Source of the DNA: an uncultured Pelagibacteraceae bacterium
GTDB taxonomy: Bacteria > Pseudomonadota > Alphaproteobacteria > Pelagibacterales > Pelagibacteraceae
Assembly (NCBI GenBank): GCA_902570695.1
Contig: CACFZE010000003.1
Coordinates: forward strand, 1-64,000
DNA length: 64,000 bases
Direction: 5' to 3'
Position numbers and translations under genes: made by a program. Below are positions 19,997-28,329 of this stretch, one piece after another. The notes under the pieces are model-generated. The model had not been told where the DNA came from. It made no database searches and worked only from the letters and a program-made list of their open reading frames with translations. Position 1 is the stretch's first letter. Each line of letters starts with the position of its first letter.

Positions 19997-21267
19997 AATT
20001 GCTCAGATTCTGTTGAGCCTTCCATTGCTGTTGTTGAGCTCTTTCCAGAACTTATTGTATTGGAAACTGCATCAAAATAAGAAGTGCCAACTTCTCGTTG
20101 ATGTTTAACACTGGTATATCCATCTTTTTCTCTAGCAAATTCATTTTGTTGTATTCTAGAGTAAGCGGTCATACCTTCCTTTTTATACTTTTCTGCAAGC
20201 TCGAAAATAGCAATATTTTGCGTATGGAAACCTGCTAAAGTTATAAATTGAAATTTATATCCCATCATTCCAATTTTAGTTTGAAATGTTGCAATCTCAT
20301 CATCAGATAAATGTTTCTTCCAATTAAATGATGGAGAGCAATTATAAGCCAACATCTTTCCAGGAAATTTTGCATGTATTGCATCAGCAAACTTTTTTGC
20401 CTCTTCTAAATTAGGTGTTGCAGTTTCACACCATATTAAATCTGCGTAAGGTGCATAAGCTAACCCTCTTGAGATCGCTTGATCAATACCATCTTTTACA
20501 TAATAAAAGCCTTCAGGTGATCTTTCTCCAGTTAAAAACGGTTTGTCATTTTCATCAAAATCGTTTGTTATTAGTTTCGCAGCGTTGGCATCTGTTCTTG
20601 CAAGAATAATGAGAGGAACGTCGGCAATATCAGCTGCCAATCTTGCTGCCTTTAGATTTCGGACCATGGTTCCAGTAGGAACAAGTACCTTACCACCCAT
20701 ATGTCCACATTTTTTTTCACTAGCTAGTTGGTCTTCAAAATGAACTCCGGCTGCGCCAGCTTTTATAAATTTTTTTGTTAACTCAAATACATTTAACGGC
20801 CCACCAAATCCTGCTTCACCATCTGCAATAATTGGCAACATGTAATCAGTTCTTTCGCTGCTATTCATATCTCCATCTGCTATTTCCATATGCTGAATTT
20901 GATCAGCTCTAATTAAAGAATTATTCATAGACTCAACTAATTTAGGTGCGCTGTCGTAAGGATATAAAGATTGATCAGGATACATTTCACCAGCACTGTT
21001 TGCGTCTGCTGCAACTTGCCAACCACTTAGATAGATCGCTTTTAAACCTGCTTTTGCATGTTGAACAGCTTGATTCCCTGATAAAGAACCAAGTGTGTTT
21101 ATATATGGCTCTGTATTCAACAATCTCCAGAGTTTTTGAGATTGCTGTTTACACATTGAATACTCAATTCTAATAGATCCTCTTAGCCTTTCTACTTCAT
21201 CTGGCTTATAATCCCTTTGTATTCCTGCAAATCTTTTCAACTCGTACGAGATTTTCTCGGCTGACAT
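19993..21267 (-). CDS. aceA: Isocitrate lyase
   Basis: First enzyme of the glyoxylate bypass, splitting isocitrate to succinate and glyoxylate. The 424-residue protein contains [12 protein letters not shown] near the N-terminus, the catalytic KKCGHMGGK loop near residue 190 and the YNCSPSFNW motif. A strong ribosome site (AAAGGGGG) lies just before the ATG at 21267. Upstream on the same strand is a 53-codon frame and then the operator-rich divergent promoter of the ScfR-type regulator, which in other bacteria controls acetate/propionate or glyoxylate genes. Confidence 0.97.
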   Translation of the reverse strand: MSAEKISYELKRFAGIQRDYKPDEVERLRGSIRIEYSMCKQQSQKLWRLLNTEPYINTLGSLSGNQAVQHAKAGLKAIYLSGWQVAADANSAGEMYPDQSLYPYDSAPKLVESMNNSLIRADQIQHMEIADGDMNSSERTDYMLPIIADGEAGFGGPLNVFELTKKFIKAGAAGVHFEDQLASEKKCGHMGGKVLVPTGTMVRNLKAARLAADIADVPLIILARTDANAAKLITNDFDENDKPFLTGERSPEGFYYVKDGIDQAISRGLAYAPYADLIWCETATPNLEEAKKFADAIHAKFPGKMLAYNCSPSFNWKKHLSDDEIATFQTKIGMMGYKFQFITLAGFHTQNIAIFELAEKYKKEGMTAYSRIQQNEFAREKDGYTSVKHQREVGTSYFDAVSNTISSGKSSTTAMEGSTESEQF

Positions 21268-21296
21268 TATTCCCCCTTTAAAAAAACTAATTCTTT

Positions 21297-21458
21297 TTAC
21301 TTTTCGTTATATTCTTCTGTAAACTCATTCATTCCACTTGATCCCCAATCGCAGTGGTCATCTCTTAAATAAACCCCTCTGCTTCTATGCTCTTGGTGCT
21401 CTTGGTGATTTGTAGTTTGAGAACTAGTTTCAATGTTTTTTATAGTATTTTTGTCCAT
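21297..21458 (-). CDS. Small acidic/His-rich protein ahead of aceA
   Basis: A possible 53-residue protein (start [12 protein letters not shown]) ending 29 bases before aceA. The sequence is polar, with [11 protein letters not shown] and [11 protein letters not shown] prefer the ATG at 21458 because the in-frame GTG at 21494 lies inside the operator repeats. No convincing Shine-Dalgarno is visible. It might be a real leader-encoded protein or a 5' untranslated region that happens to stay open; I do not recognise it. Confidence 0.45.
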   Translation of the reverse strand: MDKNTIKNIETSSQTTNHQEHQEHRSRGVYLRDDHCDWGSSGMNEFTEEYNEK

Positions 21459-21470
21459 GTAAACTTTATA

Positions 21471-21488
21471 ATTTACAATATTTACAAA
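21471..21488. promoter_or_regulatory. Operator-like tandem 9-mers, aceA side
   Basis: ATTTACAAT then ATTTACAAA, two contiguous nine-base units. They resemble the TTTGCAAA-type boxes bound by RamB/ScfR-class regulators and lie upstream of the aceA transcription unit. A further TGTAAA at 21458-21463 forms an inverted partner. Confidence 0.65.
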
Positions 21489-21530
21489 ATCCACTAAAAA
21501 TGTTAAAACTCCTGTAAATACAATAAATTT

Positions 21531-21561
21531 TTTGTAAATAATAATTTACAAAGTTTACAAA
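21531..21561. promoter_or_regulatory. Operator-like palindrome plus tandem 9-mer, regulator side
   Basis: TTTGTAAAT (21531-21539), spacer AATA, ATTTACAAA (21544-21552) is a perfect nine-base inverted repeat, followed directly by GTTTACAAA (21553-21561). The last unit ends six bases before the regulator start codon, so binding there should block its own expression. Confidence 0.72.
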
Positions 21562-21567
21562 TAGTAA

Positions 21568-22992
21568 ATGAGTCAAGTAGAATTAAACATTGGTCCAAAA
21601 ATAAAAGCTTTTAGAAGACAGCTAGGTATGCAGGCAAATAAACTAGCCTCACAACTTAACATTTCACCAAGTTATTTAGCTTTAATCGAGGGTGGTAAAA
21701 GAAAAATTGACGGGGAATTACTTTTAAAAATTTGTGAGGAGTTAAGCATCAACATTAGCGATCTAACAAATAAATCAGATATCAATATGGTCAACACAAT
21801 TTCAGAATTGCTTGATGATCAACTTTTTGAAGATTTGGATATAGTTGGTCCAGAAGTTAAAGATCTTGCAAATAGTAATCCAAAAATTGGTAAAGCTCTT
21901 ATAAGATTGGGAGACATTTTGAAAAAAAAAGATCATGAATTAGTGAACAAAATTGAAAAACTTTCAGGAAAAATTGTAGATAATAGAAAAAACTCATTTC
22001 CTGGAGAAGTAATTTCAGATTTTTTGCAAGAAAATAGAAATTTTTTTCCAAAACTAGAGGAATTTGCAAATCAAATCTTTGAACAAATAAAACAAAATAA
22101 TAGAACAAGATATATTGCTTTATGTGATTATTTAAAATCAGAGTATAAAATTGAAGTGCAAGATATAATTCCTGAGGAAGGAAAACCATTCTCAAAAATT
22201 TATGATAACAAAAATAGAAAGTTACTATTGTCTGATTATTTATCTTTGGAAACAAAGAAATTACATGCAGCAGCTCAAATTGTACAAGAGGGAGCAAGTG
22301 ATATAATAAATTCTTATCTTGATACTTTTAATTATCCAAATGAAGAGTCGAAAAAATTAACAAAAGTTGCTTTATTAAACTATTGTGGTGCAGCAATTTT
22401 AATGCCCTACAAATTATTTCATTCTGAATGTAAAAAACTTAAATATGATTTAGAGTTATTGCAAAATACTTTTGCAACTTCATTCGAACAAGTCACACAT
22501 AGGGTCACATGTTTGAATGATCCTAAATTACCTGGGGTTCCTTTTCATTTTTTGAGAGTTGATGTCGCTGGTAATATTTCAAAAAGATTTTCATTGTCAG
22601 GTATAGAAATACCACGTTATGGTGGTGCTTGTCCTCGATGGAATGTATATTCGGCTTTTTCTAGACCTGGTGTTATACAGGCTGCAGTAAGTAAAATGAC
22701 TAATGGCGAAAAGTATGTATGTATAGCAAGAACTGTTGAAAAAGGTATAGGAAGATATGGACAAAAAAAAAGTATGTTATCTATTGGACTTGGATGTGAA
22801 GCCAAATATGCAAGAGATTTTGTTTATACGGAAAACTTAGATTTGAATGATAAAAAATCAGAGATACCTGTAGGAGTTTCATGTAGAACTTGTGATAGAC
22901 TGGATTGTTCTCAAAGAGCTTTTCCACCATTACATAAAAAATTTGATGTAGACATTAATTCTAGAGGAGTATCTGTATATGTCAGTGATTAA
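21568..22992 (+). CDS. ScfR/RamB-type XRE-family carbon metabolism regulator
   Basis: A 474-residue transcription factor. The N-terminal helix-turn-helix (about 8-62; LASQLNISPSYLALIEGGKR) is followed by an IrrE/ImmA-like middle domain whose expected HEXXH zinc motif is degraded to HAAAQIVQE. A C-terminal DUF2083-like domain ends with the Cys cluster SCRTCDRLDCSQRAFP. Family members sense short-chain acyl-CoA and control acetate, propionate and glyoxylate genes, which fits its divergent position to isocitrate lyase. Autoregulation is suggested by operator repeats reaching its start codon. The following TPR gene overlaps by 14 bases. Confidence 0.88.
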   Translation: MSQVELNIGPKIKAFRRQLGMQANKLASQLNISPSYLALIEGGKRKIDGELLLKICEELSINISDLTNKSDINMVNTISELLDDQLFEDLDIVGPEVKDLANSNPKIGKALIRLGDILKKKDHELVNKIEKLSGKIVDNRKNSFPGEVISDFLQENRNFFPKLEEFANQIFEQIKQNNRTRYIALCDYLKSEYKIEVQDIIPEEGKPFSKIYDNKNRKLLLSDYLSLETKKLHAAAQIVQEGASDIINSYLDTFNYPNEESKKLTKVALLNYCGAAILMPYKLFHSECKKLKYDLELLQNTFATSFEQVTHRVTCLNDPKLPGVPFHFLRVDVAGNISKRFSLSGIEIPRYGGACPRWNVYSAFSRPGVIQAAVSKMTNGEKYVCIARTVEKGIGRYGQKKSMLSIGLGCEAKYARDFVYTENLDLNDKKSEIPVGVSCRTCDRLDCSQRAFPPLHKKFDVDINSRGVSVYVSD

Positions 22993-23527
22993 AAAATATG
23001 TAAGTTTTATAATTATATTTTTATTTGTAAGTACAAATAATGTGTATTCAGACAATTTAAATATATTGTTTAAAGAATTGCTTAATGCAAAAAATTTACA
23101 ACAAGCAGAAAAGCTAGAGGATCAAATTTGGAATAAATGGACAAGACACCCAAACAATGATTATCTGACGAACAAATTAGAGAACGGAACTTATTCCATG
23201 TACCATCAGCAGTACAGAATGGCATTAAAACTATTTACAGATGTGATTAATGAGGACCCAAAATGGGCGGAGGGTTGGAATAAGAGAGCAACATTACTAT
23301 TCATATTGGGGGATTATGAGAAATCGTTAGATGATATTGAAAAAGTTTTAGATCTAGAGCCAAGACATTTTGGAGCATTATCAGGACGAGCGCAAATATA
23401 CTTAAGCTTAAAGGAATATGAAAAAGCAGTTGATGACTTGAGAAAAGCAAAATCTATTTATCCATTAATCAAAAGTGGAGAAAATATAAAGTTAATAGAA
23501 GAAATTATCAAAGACCAACAAATTTAA
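22979..23527 (+). CDS. Exported TPR-repeat protein
   Basis: A 182-residue protein with a signal peptide (to about 24, ...STNNVYS). It has an N-terminal helical stretch and then two to three tetratricopeptide repeats (WAEGWNKRATLLFILGDYE, then HFGALSGRAQIYLSLKEYE). The first repeats are preceded by a conserved MYHQQYRMALKLFTDV region typical of small periplasmic TPR proteins. It overlaps the regulator gene by 14 bases, hence is translationally coupled. Partners are unknown. Confidence 0.78.
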   Translation: MSVIKKYVSFIIIFLFVSTNNVYSDNLNILFKELLNAKNLQQAEKLEDQIWNKWTRHPNNDYLTNKLENGTYSMYHQQYRMALKLFTDVINEDPKWAEGWNKRATLLFILGDYEKSLDDIEKVLDLEPRHFGALSGRAQIYLSLKEYEKAVDDLRKAKSIYPLIKSGENIKLIEEIIKDQQI

Positions 23528-24702
23528 TTGTTCTTAGATCTTTTTTTTGCAATCAGCTGGGTTAATGAATCTACCATTAAATCTGAGGCTTTAAAAATTT
23601 CACTTGGTTTAAATTCATGTGAAATATTTTTTTCTTCATTTGTTTTATCTTCAATGACTATACCTTCATCTGGGGAATTATTTTTAATATAAATTAGTAT
23701 TAACCACTCATCATCAATTGTCTCATCCCATTTTATAAATATCTCTCCAGTTTCGAATCTTCTGTCTATGCATCTCAAGATAGACATATGTTTAGTTATA
23801 TATCTTTTATTAAGTTGAAAAACTAAACTATTCGCACTTCTGTAAAAGCTTTCAAGTGCAAACTCAATTTTTTGCCTAGCTAAAGTATACTCCCTTTCTC
23901 TTTGAAGTAATTTTGCTCTATCGTCTCCTTCTTGTGTTTCTACGCCTAAAGCTTCAACTCGTTCTCTTATTTTCTGATCTCTTATTTGTTGATATTTTAA
24001 TTTTAGTTTTTCGATACGCTCTTGTAATCCTGAATAATCCTCTCTCTTTTCTCTTAAAGCTAATTTTTCTAGTTGTTCTAATTCTTTTACCTCTCTTATT
24101 CTAAACTTTTCTATTTGCTTTTCTAATTTTAATTCTTGTAAAAATTTCTTTTGTCTCTCCGCCTGCTCTTTTCTTAGTATAGCCTGTTCTTTTCTTAAGA
24201 ATAATTTTATATCTTTTGCTCTTACTCTTTCTAATTTTTGTTCTTGTTTTAACTGGATTTCTTTTTCTTTTAAAAAAGCTAACTCATTTACTTTCTTCTG
24301 TTTTTCAATTTCGATTTTTTCTTTTTCTGCTTGCTCAATTTTCTCAAGTTTAATTTGCCTTTTTTCCTCAGCTCTTATTTCTTTAAATCGAATTAATTTA
24401 AATTCTATACTTTGAAAAAATTTTTGTATTAATTTATCAATTGCTAATAAATTAAAACTAAATTTGAAAGAAAACTTATTTTTTAAATCTTCCTCAAGTC
24501 TGACCGTTCTTGAAATAATACCCTTTTCAGTACTTGTCTTTAACTTAACTTTTTTTATTTTTTTTCTTCGATTTAATCTTTTTGTTATTTTTTTTTTTAA
24601 TTTTGATCTTTTTTTCTTTATTTTTGACTTGGATTTATTTTTTGATTTTTTAACCTTTGTTTTTAAATTTTTTTTTTTAGGTTTTTTTTTCTTTTTTTTC
24701 AT
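23524..24702 (-). CDS. Polybasic coiled-coil protein of unknown function
   Basis: Not recognised. Of 392 residues, roughly the first 55 are almost entirely Lys/Arg/Ser, starting with a run of lysines. Residues about 95-275 form a continuous Lys/Glu/Gln/Leu-rich predicted coiled coil (EKIEQAEKEKIEIEKQKK and similar). The C-terminal 110 residues are a folded-looking domain (FRRFETGEIFIKWDET-like region, IKNNSPDEGIVIED). There is no signal peptide. Nucleic-acid or ribosome binding by the basic tail is plausible but unproven. Confidence 0.75.
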   Translation of the reverse strand: MKKKKKKPKKKNLKTKVKKSKNKSKSKIKKKRSKLKKKITKRLNRRKKIKKVKLKTSTEKGIISRTVRLEEDLKNKFSFKFSFNLLAIDKLIQKFFQSIEFKLIRFKEIRAEEKRQIKLEKIEQAEKEKIEIEKQKKVNELAFLKEKEIQLKQEQKLERVRAKDIKLFLRKEQAILRKEQAERQKKFLQELKLEKQIEKFRIREVKELEQLEKLALREKREDYSGLQERIEKLKLKYQQIRDQKIRERVEALGVETQEGDDRAKLLQREREYTLARQKIEFALESFYRSANSLVFQLNKRYITKHMSILRCIDRRFETGEIFIKWDETIDDEWLILIYIKNNSPDEGIVIEDKTNEEKNISHEFKPSEIFKASDLMVDSLTQLIAKKRSKNN

Positions 24703-24731
24703 TTAAGAAATACAGCTTTATCAGCTAATTT

Positions 24732-25919
24732 TTAATAAATATAGTCTCTAGTATTAGGAACAGATCTAATATCTTTAGTTAGCTGAAGTTGAAATACAAC
24801 TTGATCTCCCCATTTAAAAGCCATTTCACAACTTGTAAGATAAAATTCCCACATCCTTAAAAATTTTTCATCAAACATTTCTAAAACTTGATCTTTTTTT
24901 GATAGAAATCTTTCTCTCCAATTTCTTAATGTGTGAGCATAGTGCATCCTTAAAATCTCTATATCTGTAGCTATAAGTCCAGAATCCTCTATTGGCCTCG
25001 CTATTTCGCTTAAACTAGGGGTATATCCACCAGGAAATATATATTTTGTTATCCAAGGCTGTGGGTCTCTAGGTGGTAGATTTGATCCAATTGTGTGTAT
25101 CAAAGCTACTCCGTCCTTTTTTAACATTTGAGACACTCTATTAAAATAGGTTTCATAGAATTTTTTTCCAACATGTTCAAACATTCCAACACTAACTATC
25201 CTATCAAATTTTTCATTCAATTGTCTGTAATCTATTAATTTAAATTCAACTTGATTATCTAAATTTAATTCTTTGGCTTTTTCTTGGCTATATTTTATTT
25301 GATTTTCTGAAAGTGTAATTCCGGTAACTGAAGCTTTTGTTTTTTTTGCAATGTCAATTGCAAGTGTTCCCCAACCAGATCCAATATCTAAAACTTTTTG
25401 GTTAGGTTGTATATGAAGTTTTTTAATTATGTGATCAATTTTATTTTCTTGAGCAGTTTCCAAGCTATCATTCTCATTTTTGAAGTATGCACATGAATAT
25501 TGTCTTTTTTTATCAAGAAACAAATCATATAATTTTTCTGAAATATCATAATGGTGTGCAACATTTTGTTTAGATTTAACAATTTTATTAAAACTTGTTA
25601 AATATTTTAAAGTTCCCTTTATTTTATTTAATGTCTTTCCATATATATTAATATCTGCTCTTCCAATATTTTTAAAAGCTATATCAAGGAATTCCGTCAA
25701 GGTTCCATTTTTTAATCTTAAAGAGCCATTGGTATATGCTTCACCAAAATATAAATCAGGATGGAAAAGTAATTTTTTATGCAAACTTTTGTCTAGCAAT
25801 TGTAATTCTATAGGAATTTCTTTCAAAGGCTTTCCTATAACATATCTGTTAGAATTATAATCTATTAAGATAAAGCCATCTTCTTTGAATAAATCATTTA
25901 AAAAATTTATAAGTTTCAT
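24732..25919 (-). CDS. cfa: Cyclopropane-fatty-acyl-phospholipid synthase family methyltransferase
   Basis: A 395-residue SAM-dependent methyltransferase of the Cfa/CMAS family, acting on unsaturated acyl chains of membrane phospholipids. The N-terminal lipid-binding domain includes LYFGEAYTNGSLRLKNGTL. The catalytic domain starts AHHYDISEKLYDLFLD and has SAM motif I VLDIGSGWGTLAID, SVGMFEHVG and FPGGYTPSLSE. Length is typical. It overlaps the upstream DapA-like gene by one base (ATG/TA junction), implying coupling. Methylation of another lipid cannot be excluded. Confidence 0.85.
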   Translation of the reverse strand: MKLINFLNDLFKEDGFILIDYNSNRYVIGKPLKEIPIELQLLDKSLHKKLLFHPDLYFGEAYTNGSLRLKNGTLTEFLDIAFKNIGRADINIYGKTLNKIKGTLKYLTSFNKIVKSKQNVAHHYDISEKLYDLFLDKKRQYSCAYFKNENDSLETAQENKIDHIIKKLHIQPNQKVLDIGSGWGTLAIDIAKKTKASVTGITLSENQIKYSQEKAKELNLDNQVEFKLIDYRQLNEKFDRIVSVGMFEHVGKKFYETYFNRVSQMLKKDGVALIHTIGSNLPPRDPQPWITKYIFPGGYTPSLSEIARPIEDSGLIATDIEILRMHYAHTLRNWRERFLSKKDQVLEMFDEKFLRMWEFYLTSCEMAFKWGDQVVFQLQLTKDIRSVPNTRDYIY

Positions 25920-26797
25920 TATGCTGCTTTTAAGTGCTTAAAGTCAAAATCAAGCTTTTGAAGTTCATCAAAAAATATTTTTTTTTCGTTTTCATTTAAT
26001 AACTTTAATGGTGGAATTAAATTCTGGTAGTCCTGATCAATTTGCGCCATAAAAGTATGTAATCCAGAGATTAAATTAAATTTATCGAAAATGCTTCTTA
26101 CTAAACACAACTTTTCATTTGAAGATTGATCTGATCCATTTTGAAATTTATCGTAAACATCTCTTGCTAAAACTGAAGTAACATTTGTTGTTGCTGTAAT
26201 TATTCCAGAGCAACCTAGTTCAAGTCCTTTCAATAATTTTGACTCTGAACCTGGCATTACTGAAAAATTATCTATTTTCAAATTTTCATACAAATTATAA
26301 GAACTGTCTTTTACTCCAACTATTTGACTTGGAAATTTTTTTACTAGCTCTTCAACACAATCAATACTAAATTTATATCCTGAGAGTTTTTCGAAATTAT
26401 ATAAAATTATTTTACATTCATTAATTTCATCTATTATTCTTGAGTAAAAATTAATCACATCGTGATCGCTATACTTATAATAGGCAGGGGGCATAATTAG
26501 AAATTTATTAAACCCATTTGATTTGGCTATTTTTATCAAATTAATATTATCAACTAGCGAATTAAGACCGGTTCCAATTATAAATTTGTCCCTATAATTA
26601 CTTTTTGGTAACAAATTGATTAATTGAATTTTTTCCGAAAGAGATATGAGTTGTGATTGTCCAGTACTTCCAAAAAAAACTACTCCATGGCAACCTTTGT
26701 CGATTAGATTTTCAGCATATTTAATAGTTTTTTCACTATTTAACGCCAGATTTTTATCTAATACTGACAATGTAGCTGCATATATTCCATTAATCAT
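25919..26797 (-). CDS. DapA/NAL-family aldolase-lyase, substrate unknown
   Basis: A 292-residue (beta/alpha)8 lyase of the dihydrodipicolinate synthase superfamily. The Schiff-base Lys is in VGVKDSS (about 165), with the partner Tyr in ILYNFEKLSG (about 137). The usual GTTGE motif near residue 45 reads GSTGQSQ, so the conserved Glu is missing. This argues against a true DapA and for a paralogue acting on another 2-keto acid aldol. It is coupled to cfa by a one-base overlap; a functional connection is not obvious. Confidence 0.8.
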   Translation of the reverse strand: MINGIYAATLSVLDKNLALNSEKTIKYAENLIDKGCHGVVFFGSTGQSQLISLSEKIQLINLLPKSNYRDKFIIGTGLNSLVDNINLIKIAKSNGFNKFLIMPPAYYKYSDHDVINFYSRIIDEINECKIILYNFEKLSGYKFSIDCVEELVKKFPSQIVGVKDSSYNLYENLKIDNFSVMPGSESKLLKGLELGCSGIITATTNVTSVLARDVYDKFQNGSDQSSNEKLCLVRSIFDKFNLISGLHTFMAQIDQDYQNLIPPLKLLNENEKKIFFDELQKLDFDFKHLKAA

Positions 26798-26812
26798 AAC
26801 TTAATTATATGA

Positions 26813-26824
26813 CTATAATTATAG
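26813..26824. promoter_or_regulatory. Perfect 12-base palindrome between divergent genes
   Basis: CTATAATTATAG lies in the 73-base spacer between the DapA-like gene (minus) and the GT9 gene (plus). It could be an operator, but in A/T-rich DNA such palindromes also arise by chance. Confidence 0.3.
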
Positions 26825-26870
26825 AATAGATTTAAGAAAAAAATAATAAAAAAATATATTCTAAATACTT

Positions 26871-27806
26871 ATGAAAGTTTGTGTTTATCTTAGCTATATA
26901 GGTCTTGGAGCAAATTTGTTACATCTAAGTTATGTGCATCAGTTATCTGAAAAGTTTGGACCTATAACAGTTTTTACATTATGCAATAATTTGTCGGATG
27001 CATTAGAGGATGATCCTAAAATTAAAGAAGTCATAGTAATAGATAAAAAATATAATAAATTTAAAAATATATTTAGTTTTTCATCGGAATTAAAAAAATA
27101 CAATTTTGATAAAATATTTATTTATTATCCAAGTCCTAGAATATTCATCGCGTGTAAATTAGCTGGAATAAAAGATATTTATCACTATCCTTTATTTAAA
27201 AAGAAAAATCTTCATTTAATCAACGCAGCACAAAAGTTTACTGCGAGTATATTAAACATTGAGAAATGTCAAACATACACAAAAATTCACATAAATGAAA
27301 ATAAACTTAAAAGTATCTCAACTTATTTTGATAAATCAAAATTTAACATTGTAATAGGAGCTGGATCTTCGGGTCCAACAACAAAATGGGGCACTGATAA
27401 TTACTCAAATCTAATAAATGAGTTAAATAAACTAAATAAATTTAATTTTTTTATTTTGTGTGGTCCTAATGAAAAATTAATTGCTCAAGAAATAATGGAT
27501 AAAGTTGAAGGAGATAATATTATAGATCTTAGTAACAAAAATATCTCGGAAGTAATACCTTTTATAGCTTCTGCAGATATGTATGTGGGGAATGATTCAT
27601 TTGGTTCACATATTTCATCACAATCTGGCAAACCAAGCCTTGTGATTTTATTGGACTCACCAAAAGCATATACGGATTATACTCCTAATCATATTAGAAT
27701 TATTCCTGAAGGATATAATGTTAATAATATTACACATGGAAGTGAAATTGATCCAAATTTAATTAAGGTCGAACAAGTGTACAAATCAATACTAAGTTAC
27801 ACTTAA
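26871..27806 (+). CDS. Glycosyltransferase family 9 (heptosyltransferase-like)
   Basis: A 311-residue two-domain GT-B enzyme. The N-terminal GLGANLLHLSYV and the C-terminal VIGAGSSGPTTKWGTDNYSNL plus FIASADMYVGNDSFGSHIS match the GT9 nucleotide-sugar site (heptosyltransferase/ADP-heptose type). A role in lipopolysaccharide or other surface glycan is likely; donor and acceptor are not determined. It is divergent from the DapA-like gene, with a 12-base palindrome in the spacer, and overlaps the convergent J-domain gene by 4 bases. Confidence 0.75.
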   Translation: MKVCVYLSYIGLGANLLHLSYVHQLSEKFGPITVFTLCNNLSDALEDDPKIKEVIVIDKKYNKFKNIFSFSSELKKYNFDKIFIYYPSPRIFIACKLAGIKDIYHYPLFKKKNLHLINAAQKFTASILNIEKCQTYTKIHINENKLKSISTYFDKSKFNIVIGAGSSGPTTKWGTDNYSNLINELNKLNKFNFFILCGPNEKLIAQEIMDKVEGDNIIDLSNKNISEVIPFIASADMYVGNDSFGSHISSQSGKPSLVILLDSPKAYTDYTPNHIRIIPEGYNVNNITHGSEIDPNLIKVEQVYKSILSYT

Positions 27807-28312
27807 ACAACCGATTTTAAGACTGTGTCTTTGGCTTGGTTCACTAAAGTAGCAATATTATTTAATTCTGGACTTCTATCTGGATGAATTTTTTTCATAA
27901 TTTTTTTATAAGAATTCATCACTTCTTCTTTTGTATATTTTTTTTTGGGATCTAAATTTAAAATTCTATATGCTTCATCTAAACTCATATTCTGAGATGA
28001 CATATTTTGATTAAATTGATTAAAGTTAAATCTGCCAGAATTTTTTAAAACTCTAAAAAGTCCCCATAATCTAAATAGCTGAAATAAAGAAATACCTGCT
28101 TTCGTTTTAATTAAAGGCAAAATAGCCAACATAAATGGTAAGGAAAATATATATCTTCCTGCATATGCCATTATTACTGCTAACAATATTGAAGAAATTA
28201 TAATAAATGTTCTTACAAATTTTGATATTTTTTTTGTTGAGGTTTTGGCAAACCAATTGAGTAAAATATAAAGAATTATAAAGATTATTAGTATTGCAAA
28301 AAAAATATTCAT
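27803..28312 (-). CDS. Membrane-anchored J-domain protein
   Basis: A 169-residue protein with hydrophobic segments at about 1-20 and 33-67, and a C-terminal J domain (about 109-169) containing AYRILNLDPKKKYTKEEV and the diagnostic HPD in KKIHPDRS. The layout (membrane helix then J domain at the C-terminus) resembles the alphaproteobacterial relatives of mitochondrial TIM14/Pam18. It probably recruits DnaK to the inner face of the membrane. It is the second J-domain protein in this window. Confidence 0.85.
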   Translation of the reverse strand: MNIFFAILIIFIILYILLNWFAKTSTKKISKFVRTFIIISSILLAVIMAYAGRYIFSLPFMLAILPLIKTKAGISLFQLFRLWGLFRVLKNSGRFNFNQFNQNMSSQNMSLDEAYRILNLDPKKKYTKEEVMNSYKKIMKKIHPDRSPELNNIATLVNQAKDTVLKSVV

Positions 28313-28329
28313 AAATTAATTAAATTTAA

